Shown here: positions 18,419 through 26,659 of the stretch, piece by piece
How positions within the stretch are numbered: position 1 is the stretch's first letter
Layout of the letters: every line of letters begins with the position of its first letter
Notes under the pieces: model-generated
Databases searched by the model: none
What the model saw: only the letters and a program-made list of their open reading frames with translations
What the model was told of the DNA's origin: nothing
Program-made: the position numbers and the translations under genes
From: MAG-120531 sp038125995
GTDB lineage: Bacteria > Bacteroidota > Bacteroidia > Flavobacteriales > Flavobacteriaceae
Assembly (NCBI GenBank): GCA_038125995.1
Contig: JAYPEX010000002.1
Coordinates: 1 to 64,000, forward strand
DNA length: 64,000 nucleotides
Reading direction: 5' to 3'

Positions 18419-19024
18419 ATGAAAAAATTAGCAACTTTTATTTTGATTTTTACTGTTTGTTGGAGTGGTGTTTATGCTCAAGACCAAGAAGATTTGTTTG
18501 CTCAATTAGAACAGGAGACTTCTCAAACTCCTATACTGCCGGAGCGAATGATTTTTACACAACGGATCCTTTGGGGAGAAAAAGGCTTGATGCGGGCTTC
18601 TAAAAAGTTTGAACTTTCAAAAGAATCGCGAGAACAGGAGTTAAAAATAAGACGTCAGATGCTCAAAGCACATCAATTGATTGGGTATGCTACACTTGCT
18701 GGAATGGTGGCACAGGGAGTCATTGGGGGGAAGCTTTACAATGGTCGATACGATTTGAAAGACACCCATGAAACTATCGGTAATTTAACCACAGCGACCT
18801 ATTTTACAGGTGCTGCTTTATCACTGTTTGCTCCACCACCTTTGATCAACAAAAAAGTTAAAGGTTTTAGTTCTACAAAATTACACAAAACCATGGCGAC
18901 TATTCATATGTCAGCGATGATCGCTACGAACCTTTTGGCGGAGGAGGATAAGTCAGCACATCGAGTGGCTGCTTATACTCTTTTTGGCAGTTATGCTGTA
19001 GCGGTACTTTCTTTTAAATTTTAA
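18419..19024 (+). CDS. Secreted/membrane four-helix protein with conserved His, b561-like
   Basis: A 201-residue protein of no family I can name firmly. It has a signal peptide (cut near VYAQ), a charged region, then four hydrophobic helices from about residue 80 to the end. Histidines lie at or near helix ends (AHQLIG, THETIG, LHKTMATIHM, AHRVAA), a pattern like cytochrome b561-type heme proteins. It lies 2 bases before a YceI gene, and b561-like proteins and YceI often pair. Heme binding is an inference from His spacing and the neighbour. Confidence 0.75.
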   Translation: MKKLATFILIFTVCWSGVYAQDQEDLFAQLEQETSQTPILPERMIFTQRILWGEKGLMRASKKFELSKESREQELKIRRQMLKAHQLIGYATLAGMVAQGVIGGKLYNGRYDLKDTHETIGNLTTATYFTGAALSLFAPPPLINKKVKGFSSTKLHKTMATIHMSAMIATNLLAEEDKSAHRVAAYTLFGSYAVAVLSFKF

Positions 19025-19026
19025 CG

Positions 19027-19569
19027 ATGAAAAAATTAGGATTCTTACTAATCGCACTTTTGATTTCTGTTGATCTAATGGCTCAAAATCAATCCTATGG
19101 AGTTGTAGCGAATCAAAGTTCAATTACATATAGTGCCAAACACTTACTTCACTCTTGGAAGGGGGTGAATCGAAACGTGCTCGGTATCGCTCTGGTTGAT
19201 CAGCAGCAGATAGAACAATTAGCAATTGTTGCTAAGGTTAGTGATTTTGATTCCAAAAACTCGAATAGAGATGCCCACGCCTTGGAAGTCTTAGAGGCAC
19301 TTTCATACCCTACCGTCAAATTTTACACCACTGCTATTGATTTAAAGCAATCGAGTTCCATCATTGAGGGAGAGCTGACCTTTCATGGGCAAACAAAAAC
19401 AATAGCCCTACAGCTCGATCGGAGCTTCAACAAAGAAGGGCTGCGAATCAGTGGGAATTTTAATGTGATTCCTTCGCAATACCAGATACCACTTCCTTCA
19501 TTTTTATCGGTTGCGATCGAAGACTTACTCGAAGTTTCTTTTGAACTAGTGCTGCAACCTAAAGACTAA
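19027..19569 (+). CDS. YceI family periplasmic lipid-binding protein
   Basis: YceI proteins form a lipocalin-like barrel that binds polyisoprenoid or quinone-type lipids in the periplasm. This 180-residue protein has a signal peptide (cut near LMAQ), the early SSITYSAKHLLHSWKG segment, the NSNRDAHALEVL block and the ELTFHGQTKTI block typical of the family. It directly follows the His-rich four-helix membrane protein in a two-gene operon, which suggests a shared redox or lipid role. Confidence 0.88.
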   Translation: MKKLGFLLIALLISVDLMAQNQSYGVVANQSSITYSAKHLLHSWKGVNRNVLGIALVDQQQIEQLAIVAKVSDFDSKNSNRDAHALEVLEALSYPTVKFYTTAIDLKQSSSIIEGELTFHGQTKTIALQLDRSFNKEGLRISGNFNVIPSQYQIPLPSFLSVAIEDLLEVSFELVLQPKD

Positions 19570-19647
19570 TTCAAGTCAAGGGCTGTTTATATCATAAATT
19601 TTTAATAGATTCATAAATCTTTTAATGACGTTCTAAATCAATTGTTT

Positions 19648-20598
19648 ATGAAAAACGAAGTCCCATTAAATAAGCATAAGGATATCCCTGGAAATCCAAC
19701 CAGTCCAAAATCAAGTCAGTATCCATTACGAACTTCTAAGGATGGATTGCCACTTCGAGTACTCAGTAAAGAAGATTGGGAATTTTGGAGATACAATGGA
19801 TACATTGTCATCAAAGGAGCAATTTCTAAAGAACAAGCAGCAGATACTGCTCAATTCATATGGGAATTTGAAGAGAAATCACCAAATGATACTTCTACTT
19901 GGTATACCCAACAGAATCCTGATTTGCAGATGAAGGAATTGGCTTATACGGGGATGGTAGAGTGTTATAACAATCAAAAGTTGTGGAATAATAGAATGAC
20001 TCAGCGAGTGTATGATGCCTTTGTTGATGTATGGGGAAGAGAAGATTTATGGGTAACCATTGATCGTTGTAACTTAAATTTTCCAGTGAAGCCCGGTCAT
20101 GAATACAAAGGGTTTATTCACTGGGATTACGATCCAGAGGAAAAGCCACAACAGGTGCAAGGGGTACTTGCTTTAGTCGATCAAACCGATGAAACGATGG
20201 GAGGATTTCAGTGCATTCCAGAGCTTTTCAGGACCTATGACACTTGGAAGTTAACCCAACCAGAGGATCGTCATCGCTTTTTGCCTGACACTACCGGATT
20301 TACACCGACAAAGGTAAAGATGGAGGCAGGTGATTTACTCATATTTAATTCATCACAACCTCACGGAATCCGAAGAAACGATTCGAACAAACCAAGATTA
20401 GCACAGTATATTTCCATGATGCCAGCTGAAGAACAAAATCAGCAGCTCGTTGAGTGGAGAGTGGATTCTTGGAAGAATCGAATTGCTCCCCAAGGCTTTG
20501 CTTTTCCTGGAGATCCACGAAATTGGGAACAAACAAAATATCCCACAGCAAAACTCAACGAACTTGGAGAAAAATTATTGGGTTTAAAAAGGTGGTAA
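19648..20598 (+). CDS. Phytanoyl-CoA dioxygenase (PhyH) family Fe/2-oxoglutarate oxygenase
   Basis: A predicted non-heme iron, 2-oxoglutarate-dependent oxygenase of about 316 residues. The iron facial triad is visible: HxD in GFIHWDYDPE and a distal His in NSSQPHGIRR, where the following Arg would bind 2-oxoglutarate. The frame runs from a TTG at 19642, but the ATG at 19648 is the more likely start. There is no signal peptide, so it acts in the cytosol. It stands alone between YceI and the convergent gal genes. The substrate is unknown; PhyH-family members hydroxylate many small molecules. Its closeness to the hydroxyproline operon may be chance. Confidence 0.85.
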   Translation: MKNEVPLNKHKDIPGNPTSPKSSQYPLRTSKDGLPLRVLSKEDWEFWRYNGYIVIKGAISKEQAADTAQFIWEFEEKSPNDTSTWYTQQNPDLQMKELAYTGMVECYNNQKLWNNRMTQRVYDAFVDVWGREDLWVTIDRCNLNFPVKPGHEYKGFIHWDYDPEEKPQQVQGVLALVDQTDETMGGFQCIPELFRTYDTWKLTQPEDRHRFLPDTTGFTPTKVKMEAGDLLIFNSSQPHGIRRNDSNKPRLAQYISMMPAEEQNQQLVEWRVDSWKNRIAPQGFAFPGDPRNWEQTKYPTAKLNELGEKLLGLKRW

Positions 20599-20711
20599 TT
20601 TCTAAGTCAACGCGACCATGACTTTGTAGTTATTCTGCTACAGCTAATCGATGTTATTAATCATATAATTTGTATGGGTTTACAGTTTATACAAATATTT
20701 AATGAAGTAGT

Positions 20712-21731
20712 TTAGATTAATTGTTTAATCATTTCAGTTGCCTTTTCTGGGCTGATATCTCTTTGTGGAGTTCCAAACAGTTCATATCCAACCATGAATT
20801 TTTTTACGGTTGCACTTCTTAGAAGCGGTGGATAAAAACTCATATGCCAATGCCAATGCGAGTGATCTTGATTGTTCGTTGGAGCTTGATGGATTCCACT
20901 TGAGTATGGGAAAGAGGTGTTAAAGAGCTTGTCGTAGGCTTTTGTAATCACCGAAATGGCTTCTGCAAATTCTTTAGATTCGATATTATTTAAATCTCCG
21001 ATATTTTGAGAATGTCTCTTGGGAGCAATCATCGTTTCAAAAGGCCAAACGGCCCAAAAAGGAATAAGGATCACAAAAGAATCGTTTTCAAATAGGATAC
21101 GTTCATTGAGTATTAGTTCTTGTGTAAGATAATCTCTCAATAGACTCGATTTATTATTTTTGAAATGCTGCTTTTGTTGTTGGTCTTTTTTTATGACTTC
21201 ATTTGGAAGGCTTAATTGACTCCAGATTTGTCCATGTGGATGCGGATTGCTGCAGCCCATAATACTCCCTTTGTTTTCGAATATTTGAACGTAATTGATG
21301 TCTTTTCTTTGTCCCAGGGTTTGATATTCGTGTTTCCAAGCAGCAACTACTTTTTCAATAGCGCGAACCTCCATATCAGCTAAACTCTTAGAGTGATCAG
21401 AGCTAAAGCACAGCACTTTACAGGCACCTGTTTCGGATTTTGCTTGTAATAAGCCTTCATTGATTTTAAATTCGAGAGTATTGCTTTGAAGTGCTGCAAA
21501 ATCATTTTCAAAAATGAAAATATCGTTGTAATCTGGATTTTTTTCTCCATTTGCACGGATATTTCCTGAGCACAAATAACAGTTGGGGTCGTGAGAAGGT
21601 CTTTTGACGTTGGTGACCTCTTCTTGTTGACCCTGCCACGGACGTTTAGTTCTGTGAGGGGAAACCAACACCCATTCTCCTGTTAATATATTATATCGCT
21701 TGTGTGAGGAGTCTTGTAAATTTGAGTTCAT
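20712..21731 (-). CDS. galT: Galactose-1-phosphate uridylyltransferase
   Basis: Second Leloir enzyme: exchanges UMP between UDP-glucose and galactose-1-phosphate. The 339-residue cytosolic HIT-superfamily protein has the active-site HPHGQIW motif within SNPHPHGQIWS, an N-terminal zinc-site CYLCSGN segment, and the C-terminal HWHWHMSFYPP block. It is the last gene of the GntR-galK-galT operon and starts 3 bases after galK. Confidence 0.95.
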   Translation of the reverse strand: MNSNLQDSSHKRYNILTGEWVLVSPHRTKRPWQGQQEEVTNVKRPSHDPNCYLCSGNIRANGEKNPDYNDIFIFENDFAALQSNTLEFKINEGLLQAKSETGACKVLCFSSDHSKSLADMEVRAIEKVVAAWKHEYQTLGQRKDINYVQIFENKGSIMGCSNPHPHGQIWSQLSLPNEVIKKDQQQKQHFKNNKSSLLRDYLTQELILNERILFENDSFVILIPFWAVWPFETMIAPKRHSQNIGDLNNIESKEFAEAISVITKAYDKLFNTSFPYSSGIHQAPTNNQDHSHWHWHMSFYPPLLRSATVKKFMVGYELFGTPQRDISPEKATEMIKQLI

Positions 21732-21734
21732 GAC

Positions 21735-22883
21735 TTATTTGATGATGTGTGTTCCATCCGAAAGGTTAACATCGTAGATGGAACAGTTGATTTTGAATTG
21801 ATTTAAGTAAGCTTCTGAGATAAAGTCACTAAAAGATGCTACTTCTGAAGTTTTGATAAGATTGATAGTGCAGCCTCCAAAACCACCACCCATCATACGA
21901 GCTCCTAGAATGTTTTTATTGTCTCTAGTAGCATCCACTAGAAAATCTAATTCTTCACAGCTTACATGATACTGATGTTGTAAGCCATCGTGGGATTGGT
22001 AAATTAACTCCCCTAGACGCTTTAAATCACCTTCTGTTATTGCTTTAGAAGCTTCAATCGTTCGATTGTTTTCTTGAACGACATAGAGTGCTTTTTGATA
22101 ATCCTCTACGCTTACTTGATCCTTTATGGTATTTAGGGTTGTTCCATCGACATCTCTAAGGGCTTTAACCTCTAGTGAATCTGAAATACGCTCACAAACC
22201 TCTCTTCGATTGTTGTAAGCGCTGTCGGTTAAAGAGTGCTTGACATTGGAGTTAATGAGTAGTAATTGATAAACCCCTAAATCTATTTCATAAGGCTGAG
22301 CCTTATTAGTTCTACAATCTAGATGTAAGGCATGTTTTTTTATTCCAAACATGGAGGCATACTGATCCATAATACCACAGTTAACTCCGACATATTGGTG
22401 CTCTGCCTTTTGAGATATAAAGATCATTTCTTCTTTAGACAGCTTTAATTCGAACAGTTCATTCAACCCAAATATAATACTGTTTTCAAGGGCAGCAGAA
22501 GATGACATTCCTGCGCCATCAGGGATATCGCCACTGAATACGAGATTGAAATTTTCAACAGAGATTCCTCTTTGATGCAATTGATCTATGACCCCCAAAA
22601 TATAGTTCGCCCAAAGCTTGTCTTTATGAGGTTCAATGGAGTTGAGGTTAAATTCAATAGACTCATCCAAGTCTATGGCATGTGCTTTTGAAGTTGATTC
22701 GTTACTCTTTTGAAAAGCAGCTATAATTCCCTTATCTACGGCAGCTGGAAAAACAAATCCATCATTATAATCCGTGTGTTCACCAATAATATTAATTCTT
22801 CCAGGTGAAAAAATCATCAGAGGATTAGTGTGAAATTTTTTTTTAAAATATTCGGTTACTTTATTAATTAAATCTTGATTCAT
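21735..22883 (-). CDS. galK: Galactokinase
   Basis: Phosphorylates alpha-D-galactose at C1 with ATP. A GHMP-kinase of 382 residues with the galactokinase signature GRINIIGEHTDYNDG near residue 28, the phosphate-loop PDGAGMSSSAALE near residue 120 and the C-terminal GGGFGGCTI motif. It lies 1 base after the GntR regulator gene and 3 bases before galT. Confidence 0.96.
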   Translation of the reverse strand: MNQDLINKVTEYFKKKFHTNPLMIFSPGRINIIGEHTDYNDGFVFPAAVDKGIIAAFQKSNESTSKAHAIDLDESIEFNLNSIEPHKDKLWANYILGVIDQLHQRGISVENFNLVFSGDIPDGAGMSSSAALENSIIFGLNELFELKLSKEEMIFISQKAEHQYVGVNCGIMDQYASMFGIKKHALHLDCRTNKAQPYEIDLGVYQLLLINSNVKHSLTDSAYNNRREVCERISDSLEVKALRDVDGTTLNTIKDQVSVEDYQKALYVVQENNRTIEASKAITEGDLKRLGELIYQSHDGLQHQYHVSCEELDFLVDATRDNKNILGARMMGGGFGGCTINLIKTSEVASFSDFISEAYLNQFKINCSIYDVNLSDGTHIIK

Positions 22884-22884
22884 C

Positions 22885-23883
22885 CTAAAGTGAGTTTCTA
22901 ATAATTATATGACTTGGATTCTCAATGCTGACACGTTCTTTTTCTCGAATCATTTGCGCTAAGAGTTCTCCCATTTTATTGAAATCTGTTGAGATAGTGC
23001 TAATTCCACCTTCAACTAGTTCTTTGAGTAATGTATCGTTATATGAAAGAATTCCGTAATCTTTTTGAATTGTTAACTGTTTTTCTTTTGCAATCTTGAT
23101 GATATTTAATAAATCTTTATCATCAGGAGTAATATAAGCTTGGTTTGATTTCATATTTAAATTGGTTATTTCGCTGAGAACTTCATGCTTTAGATTAAAT
23201 TTTTTGCAAAAACGCTCAAAACCTTTTTGCATTTCTAAAGGTTGTTTCGTGTCGGAAATAACTAAATTAATTTTTGAATACTTTACTAAAAAATTAATTG
23301 CTTTACTCAAGTTGTCAAAAATATCTTGATTGAAATTTTGATAAACTCCTGGGTAGTGCGAAAGCGATGGATTGGTCTGGTCAAGTATATAGACCTTGTT
23401 TTCTGGTAACATTGAAATCGACAATTCGGTGTTTTGCAGATTAGCAGGCATAATTACATAATAGTTGTAATTGCCGTTGTTTTCTGAAATTAGCTTTAAA
23501 AACACTTCATCGTTAAAGTGATGAAAAAATATGTCAACTCGGACATTAGGGTATAAATGCGCCATAAATGAATTGTAAAGTTCTTCTTTAAATGAATTTA
23601 ATTCATCAAAAAGCACAAAGATCTTTTGACTTACCTCAACATTTTCATTAGATACAAAATACCCTTTTCCGACGATGGATTGTATGATTCCTCTTGTTTT
23701 TAAATCATTATAGGCGGTTAATACGGTGTCTCTAGATAGATTGTATTTGTCTCGAATAGAATTGATGGAAGGGAGTGGATCACCTTTTTTTAGTTCCCCT
23801 TTATCAATAGCTTTTTCAATAGACAAAATAATTTGTCGATACTTTGGAGCGTTGGTTGTTAGATTTAACTTTAAAGTAAACAT
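22885..23883 (-). CDS. GntR-family regulator with sugar-binding-like effector domain
   Basis: A 332-residue transcription factor: N-terminal GntR winged helix (KYRQIILSIEKAI, then LPSINSIRDKYNLSRDTV and GKGYFVS, residues about 13-78) fused to a periplasmic-binding-protein-like effector domain. This AraR/HutC-like layout is common for sugar repressors of Bacteroidota. It heads the galK-galT operon and faces galE, so it probably controls galactose use. A TACCA/TGGTA inverted repeat lies between the two promoters. A -7-like element ends only 4 bases before its start codon, so the message may be leaderless. Confidence 0.88.
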   Translation of the reverse strand: MFTLKLNLTTNAPKYRQIILSIEKAIDKGELKKGDPLPSINSIRDKYNLSRDTVLTAYNDLKTRGIIQSIVGKGYFVSNENVEVSQKIFVLFDELNSFKEELYNSFMAHLYPNVRVDIFFHHFNDEVFLKLISENNGNYNYYVIMPANLQNTELSISMLPENKVYILDQTNPSLSHYPGVYQNFNQDIFDNLSKAINFLVKYSKINLVISDTKQPLEMQKGFERFCKKFNLKHEVLSEITNLNMKSNQAYITPDDKDLLNIIKIAKEKQLTIQKDYGILSYNDTLLKELVEGGISTISTDFNKMGELLAQMIREKERVSIENPSHIIIRNSL

Positions 23884-23887
23884 AGGA

Positions 23888-23895
23888 CAAATATA
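23888..23895 (-). promoter_or_regulatory. -7 element TATATTTG for the GntR-galK-galT operon
   Basis: On the minus strand TATATTTG fits the Bacteroidota -7 consensus TAnnTTTG. It ends 4 bases before the regulator ATG at 23883, which would give a nearly leaderless transcript if used. Confidence 0.45.
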
Positions 23896-23903
23896 TTAAT
23901 AAA

Positions 23904-23926
23904 TACCAAACTGGTAGGTACTGGTA
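23904..23926. promoter_or_regulatory. Putative GntR operator between divergent gal promoters
   Basis: An inverted repeat TACCA-AAC-TGGTA (23904-23916) followed by a second TGGTA (23922-23926), so ACTGGTA occurs twice, 10 bases apart. It lies between two -7-like elements that face away from each other, a fit place for repression of both units. Confidence 0.5.
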
Positions 23927-23939
23927 TGAAAATATTTAT

Positions 23940-23947
23940 TATATTTG
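23940..23947 (+). promoter_or_regulatory. -7 element TATATTTG for galE
   Basis: TATATTTG matches TAnnTTTG and lies about 38 bases before the galE start, a normal leader length. It mirrors the same octamer on the other strand at 23888-23895. Confidence 0.5.
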
Positions 23948-23984
23948 TATTGTGATTGAAATCAAATATTGAAATTATCAAAGG

Positions 23985-25004
23985 ATGAAAGGTAAAATAG
24001 TAGTAACAGGAGGTCTTGGATTTATAGGTTCTCACGTTGTTGTTGAACTTCAAAATGAAGGTTTTGAGGTGGTGATTGTTGACAATCTTTCCAATTCATC
24101 AATGAATGTTTTAAGTGGAATTACGCATATTACTGGGGTTGAACCAGTATTTGAAGAGTTTGATTTGAGAGATAAAGAAAAGGTAAGTGACTTCTTTAAA
24201 AGAAATAATGATGTGGATGGAATCATTCATTTTGCTGCTTCAAAGGCCGTTGGTGAGAGTGTACAATTACCGCTCTTATATTATGAAAATAACTTAGCCT
24301 CTTTGATTTATCTACTTCAAGAATTAGAGCAATTAGCTACTGCTAATTTTATCTTTAGTTCCTCATGTACCGTATATGGTCAAGCTGATCAACTTCCTAT
24401 TACAGAAGCTGCTCCAACCAAAAAGGCTGAATCACCTTATGGAAATACGAAGCAAATAGGGGAGGAAATCATCTGTGACTCCGCAAAGGTTTCCAAAAAA
24501 CTCAATGCAATTGCATTGCGTTATTTTAATCCAATTGGAGCGCATGAGTCTGCTAAAATTGGAGAACTGCCTATCGGAACGCCACAAAATTTAGTTCCCT
24601 ACATCACTCAAACAGCTATTGGACTTAGAGAACAGCTCTCTGTTTTCGGGGACGATTATCCGACTGATGATGGTACTTGTATCAGAGATTATATTCATGT
24701 GGTGGATCTCGCAAAAGCACATGTGGCTGCCTTAAAACGTTTGTTGGAAAAGAAAAATACTGAGAGTTATGAAGTTTTTAATATTGGCACAGGAAAAGGT
24801 TCTTCAGTTCTCGAGGTGATCAATGCTTTTGAAGAAGTGTCAAATCAAAAGCTCAACTACAAGATTGTCGGTCGTAGAGAAGGGGATATTACGGCCGCCT
24901 ATGCTGATACGACTAAAGCCAACAAAGTACTTGGTTGGAAATCAGAATTAAATATTAAGGATGCCCTATTATCCGCTTGGAACTGGGAACAAAAGATTAG
25001 ATAG
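23985..25004 (+). CDS. galE: UDP-glucose 4-epimerase
   Basis: Interconverts UDP-glucose and UDP-galactose, closing the Leloir cycle with galK and galT. It is a short-chain dehydrogenase-fold enzyme of 339 residues with the NAD-binding GGLGFIGSHV, the DNLSNS segment, the SSSCTVYG stretch and the catalytic YxxxK (SPYGNTKQ). It is read divergently from the regulator-galK-galT operon across a shared 101-base control region and ends at a strong terminator. Confidence 0.95.
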   Translation: MKGKIVVTGGLGFIGSHVVVELQNEGFEVVIVDNLSNSSMNVLSGITHITGVEPVFEEFDLRDKEKVSDFFKRNNDVDGIIHFAASKAVGESVQLPLLYYENNLASLIYLLQELEQLATANFIFSSSCTVYGQADQLPITEAAPTKKAESPYGNTKQIGEEIICDSAKVSKKLNAIALRYFNPIGAHESAKIGELPIGTPQNLVPYITQTAIGLREQLSVFGDDYPTDDGTCIRDYIHVVDLAKAHVAALKRLLEKKNTESYEVFNIGTGKGSSVLEVINAFEEVSNQKLNYKIVGRREGDITAAYADTTKANKVLGWKSELNIKDALLSAWNWEQKIR

Positions 25005-25042
25005 AAAATAAGTTGACTGCTTATTTGTTTAGTTTGTAGGTA

Positions 25043-25072
25043 AGACCGGAGAATCATAGCTCCGGTCTTTTT
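25043..25072 (+). terminator. Rho-independent terminator after galE
   Basis: A perfect 9-bp stem AGACCGGAG / CTCCGGTCT with an 8-base loop and a T-run, 38 bases after the galE stop. Confidence 0.9.
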
Positions 25073-25120
25073 ATATCATCAATTTTATAATTAAGATGAT
25101 GAGCTTTTGTTGGGTTTTAT

Positions 25121-25151
25121 GATAATATATTATCAGGATATTTTAGCTTTG
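25121..25151 (+). promoter_or_regulatory. Palindrome and -7 element before the 25181 gene
   Basis: A perfect 14-bp palindrome GATAATATATTATC (25121-25134) is followed by TAGCTTTG (25144-25151), which matches TAnnTTTG and lies 30 bases before the GTG start. The palindrome covers about where upstream promoter contacts would be. Confidence 0.45.
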
Positions 25152-25180
25152 GTTATTCTTCTATAGTGTAATTTTATTAT

Positions 25181-25459
25181 GTGAAAACAAATAAACTCTC
25201 TTTTTTCCTAATAATTGCAACAGCATTAATTCAAACATCTTATTTTAAGATGGTCGCTAAAGATGAGCAAGGGAACAATGTTTCTGTTCCTGGAATCATA
25301 CTAAAAAACAATGATAATATCAGACGTTTTGCTCGTTCAATAGCCAGACAGGAACAAGCTAAAAATCGTTCAACAGCTTTTAAGTCTTCTGAGTTTAAAA
25401 AGGAACTGTATTTAGATTCTTTAAAAGATCACAATGTTCGATTAAAACTCGAAGAATAA
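25181..25459 (+). CDS. Small secreted protein, unknown function, GTG start
   Basis: A 92-residue protein that I do not recognise. It starts with GTG; from there a hydrophobic N-terminal segment forms a signal peptide or anchor (residues about 6-22), followed by a short basic, hydrophilic tail rich in Lys, Arg and Glu. No ATG gives a similar signal sequence. A matching -7 element lies 30 bases upstream. It precedes the lipoprotein gene at 25493 by 33 bases and is probably co-transcribed with it. Confidence 0.6.
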   Translation: MKTNKLSFFLIIATALIQTSYFKMVAKDEQGNNVSVPGIILKNNDNIRRFARSIARQEQAKNRSTAFKSSEFKKELYLDSLKDHNVRLKLEE

Positions 25460-25492
25460 GACTTATATTTATAGAGCCTAAGATCTTCATAT

Positions 25493-26659
25493 ATGAATAA
25501 TATAGCCCTTTTTTTTGTCAGCTTTATAGTTGTGTTGTTAGTTGCCTCTTGTGTTGGTGATGAATCAGCAACTGCTGGTATTCCACTTAGTTGTTACGAT
25601 GGTTTTAGGGACGGAGATGAAGTAGGGGTAGATTGTGGAGGAAGTTGTGATACCGACTGTCCAGTTTACATCAATCCCATTGGAGGTGAAATTATTTGGA
25701 GAACAGTTCTCAAAACAGGAACTGTTTATACGATAACCGAGCCGATCATCATTCGCGACCAATCTATATTAGAAATTCAGGCAGGTGTGACTATTAAGGT
25801 GGTTCCTCATATAGGGGCTCATATTGCCATTGCACAAGGAGGTCAACTCAATTGTAATGGATCCGCTGAGGCTCCAATAGTGTTTGAATCCTTGAGTGAC
25901 AATCCCTCTGCTGGTGATTGGGGAGGAATCCTAGCGATGGGAAAAGCTACCACCAACAATCCGAATCATCAGATGACCACTGCTGGTAGTTATCTCTACG
26001 GTGGAATTGAAGATTACGATTACTCTCTAAAACTCAATTTTGTCAAAATTAAACACGCAGGTGAGATCATCAATCAAGATGTTCAAGCTGCTGTTGGTCT
26101 TTACGGGGTTGGATTTCAATCTCTGATCAATCAAGTTGAATTTGCTGAGTTGGGAGGAGCGGCACTTAAAATTGTTGGTGGAACTCCTAATTTAGGAAAG
26201 CTCTATATTCACGATGCTGCTGCTGGAATTCACACTACAGATGGATGGCGGGGATCTGTTGATGAGGTGTATTTAAAAAACATCGAAAGCAGTCCTTTTG
26301 TATTTGATAATCCAATTGATGCGCTTTCTGAGCCTAAGGCTTCAGTGGTCATGGATCGTATCAGTTTTGTAGGTTCGACCAATGAGTCTCTTTTTAGTTT
26401 GAGAAACGGCGGTGCTGAATTACAATTGTCAAATTGGTATGTGAATGGGGTTACTTCTTTTATGGATTTAGATCAAGATTCTCAAGAATTGATTGCAAAT
26501 AATCAAGTTCAAGTAAATCCTATCGAATTTGAAAATACAGCTGCCAATTTTAATTTGTTGAGTCCAGAAAATCTAGATACCTCATTTATAATCAATGGAG
26601 CAACTAATGGAGCAGGAGCAAAGGATGAGCTTCCCTCTTGGCTTTATTGGGTCAATTAA
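25493..26659 (+). CDS. Surface lipoprotein with DCGG motif and beta-helix-like repeats
   Basis: A 388-residue predicted lipoprotein (lipobox ending VASC at about residue 20). Soon after comes a Cys-rich motif of the type CxDGxxDGxExGxDCGGxC, found at the N terminus of many Bacteroidota surface proteins. The rest is beta-rich with repeated right-handed-helix-like strands (SILEIQAGVTIKV, APIVFESL, LNFVKIKHAG). There is no catalytic motif that I can see. The stop overlaps the convergent gene at 26652 by 8 bases. Role unknown; surface exposure is inferred. Confidence 0.75.
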   Translation: MNNIALFFVSFIVVLLVASCVGDESATAGIPLSCYDGFRDGDEVGVDCGGSCDTDCPVYINPIGGEIIWRTVLKTGTVYTITEPIIIRDQSILEIQAGVTIKVVPHIGAHIAIAQGGQLNCNGSAEAPIVFESLSDNPSAGDWGGILAMGKATTNNPNHQMTTAGSYLYGGIEDYDYSLKLNFVKIKHAGEIINQDVQAAVGLYGVGFQSLINQVEFAELGGAALKIVGGTPNLGKLYIHDAAAGIHTTDGWRGSVDEVYLKNIESSPFVFDNPIDALSEPKASVVMDRISFVGSTNESLFSLRNGGAELQLSNWYVNGVTSFMDLDQDSQELIANNQVQVNPIEFENTAANFNLLSPENLDTSFIINGATNGAGAKDELPSWLYWVN

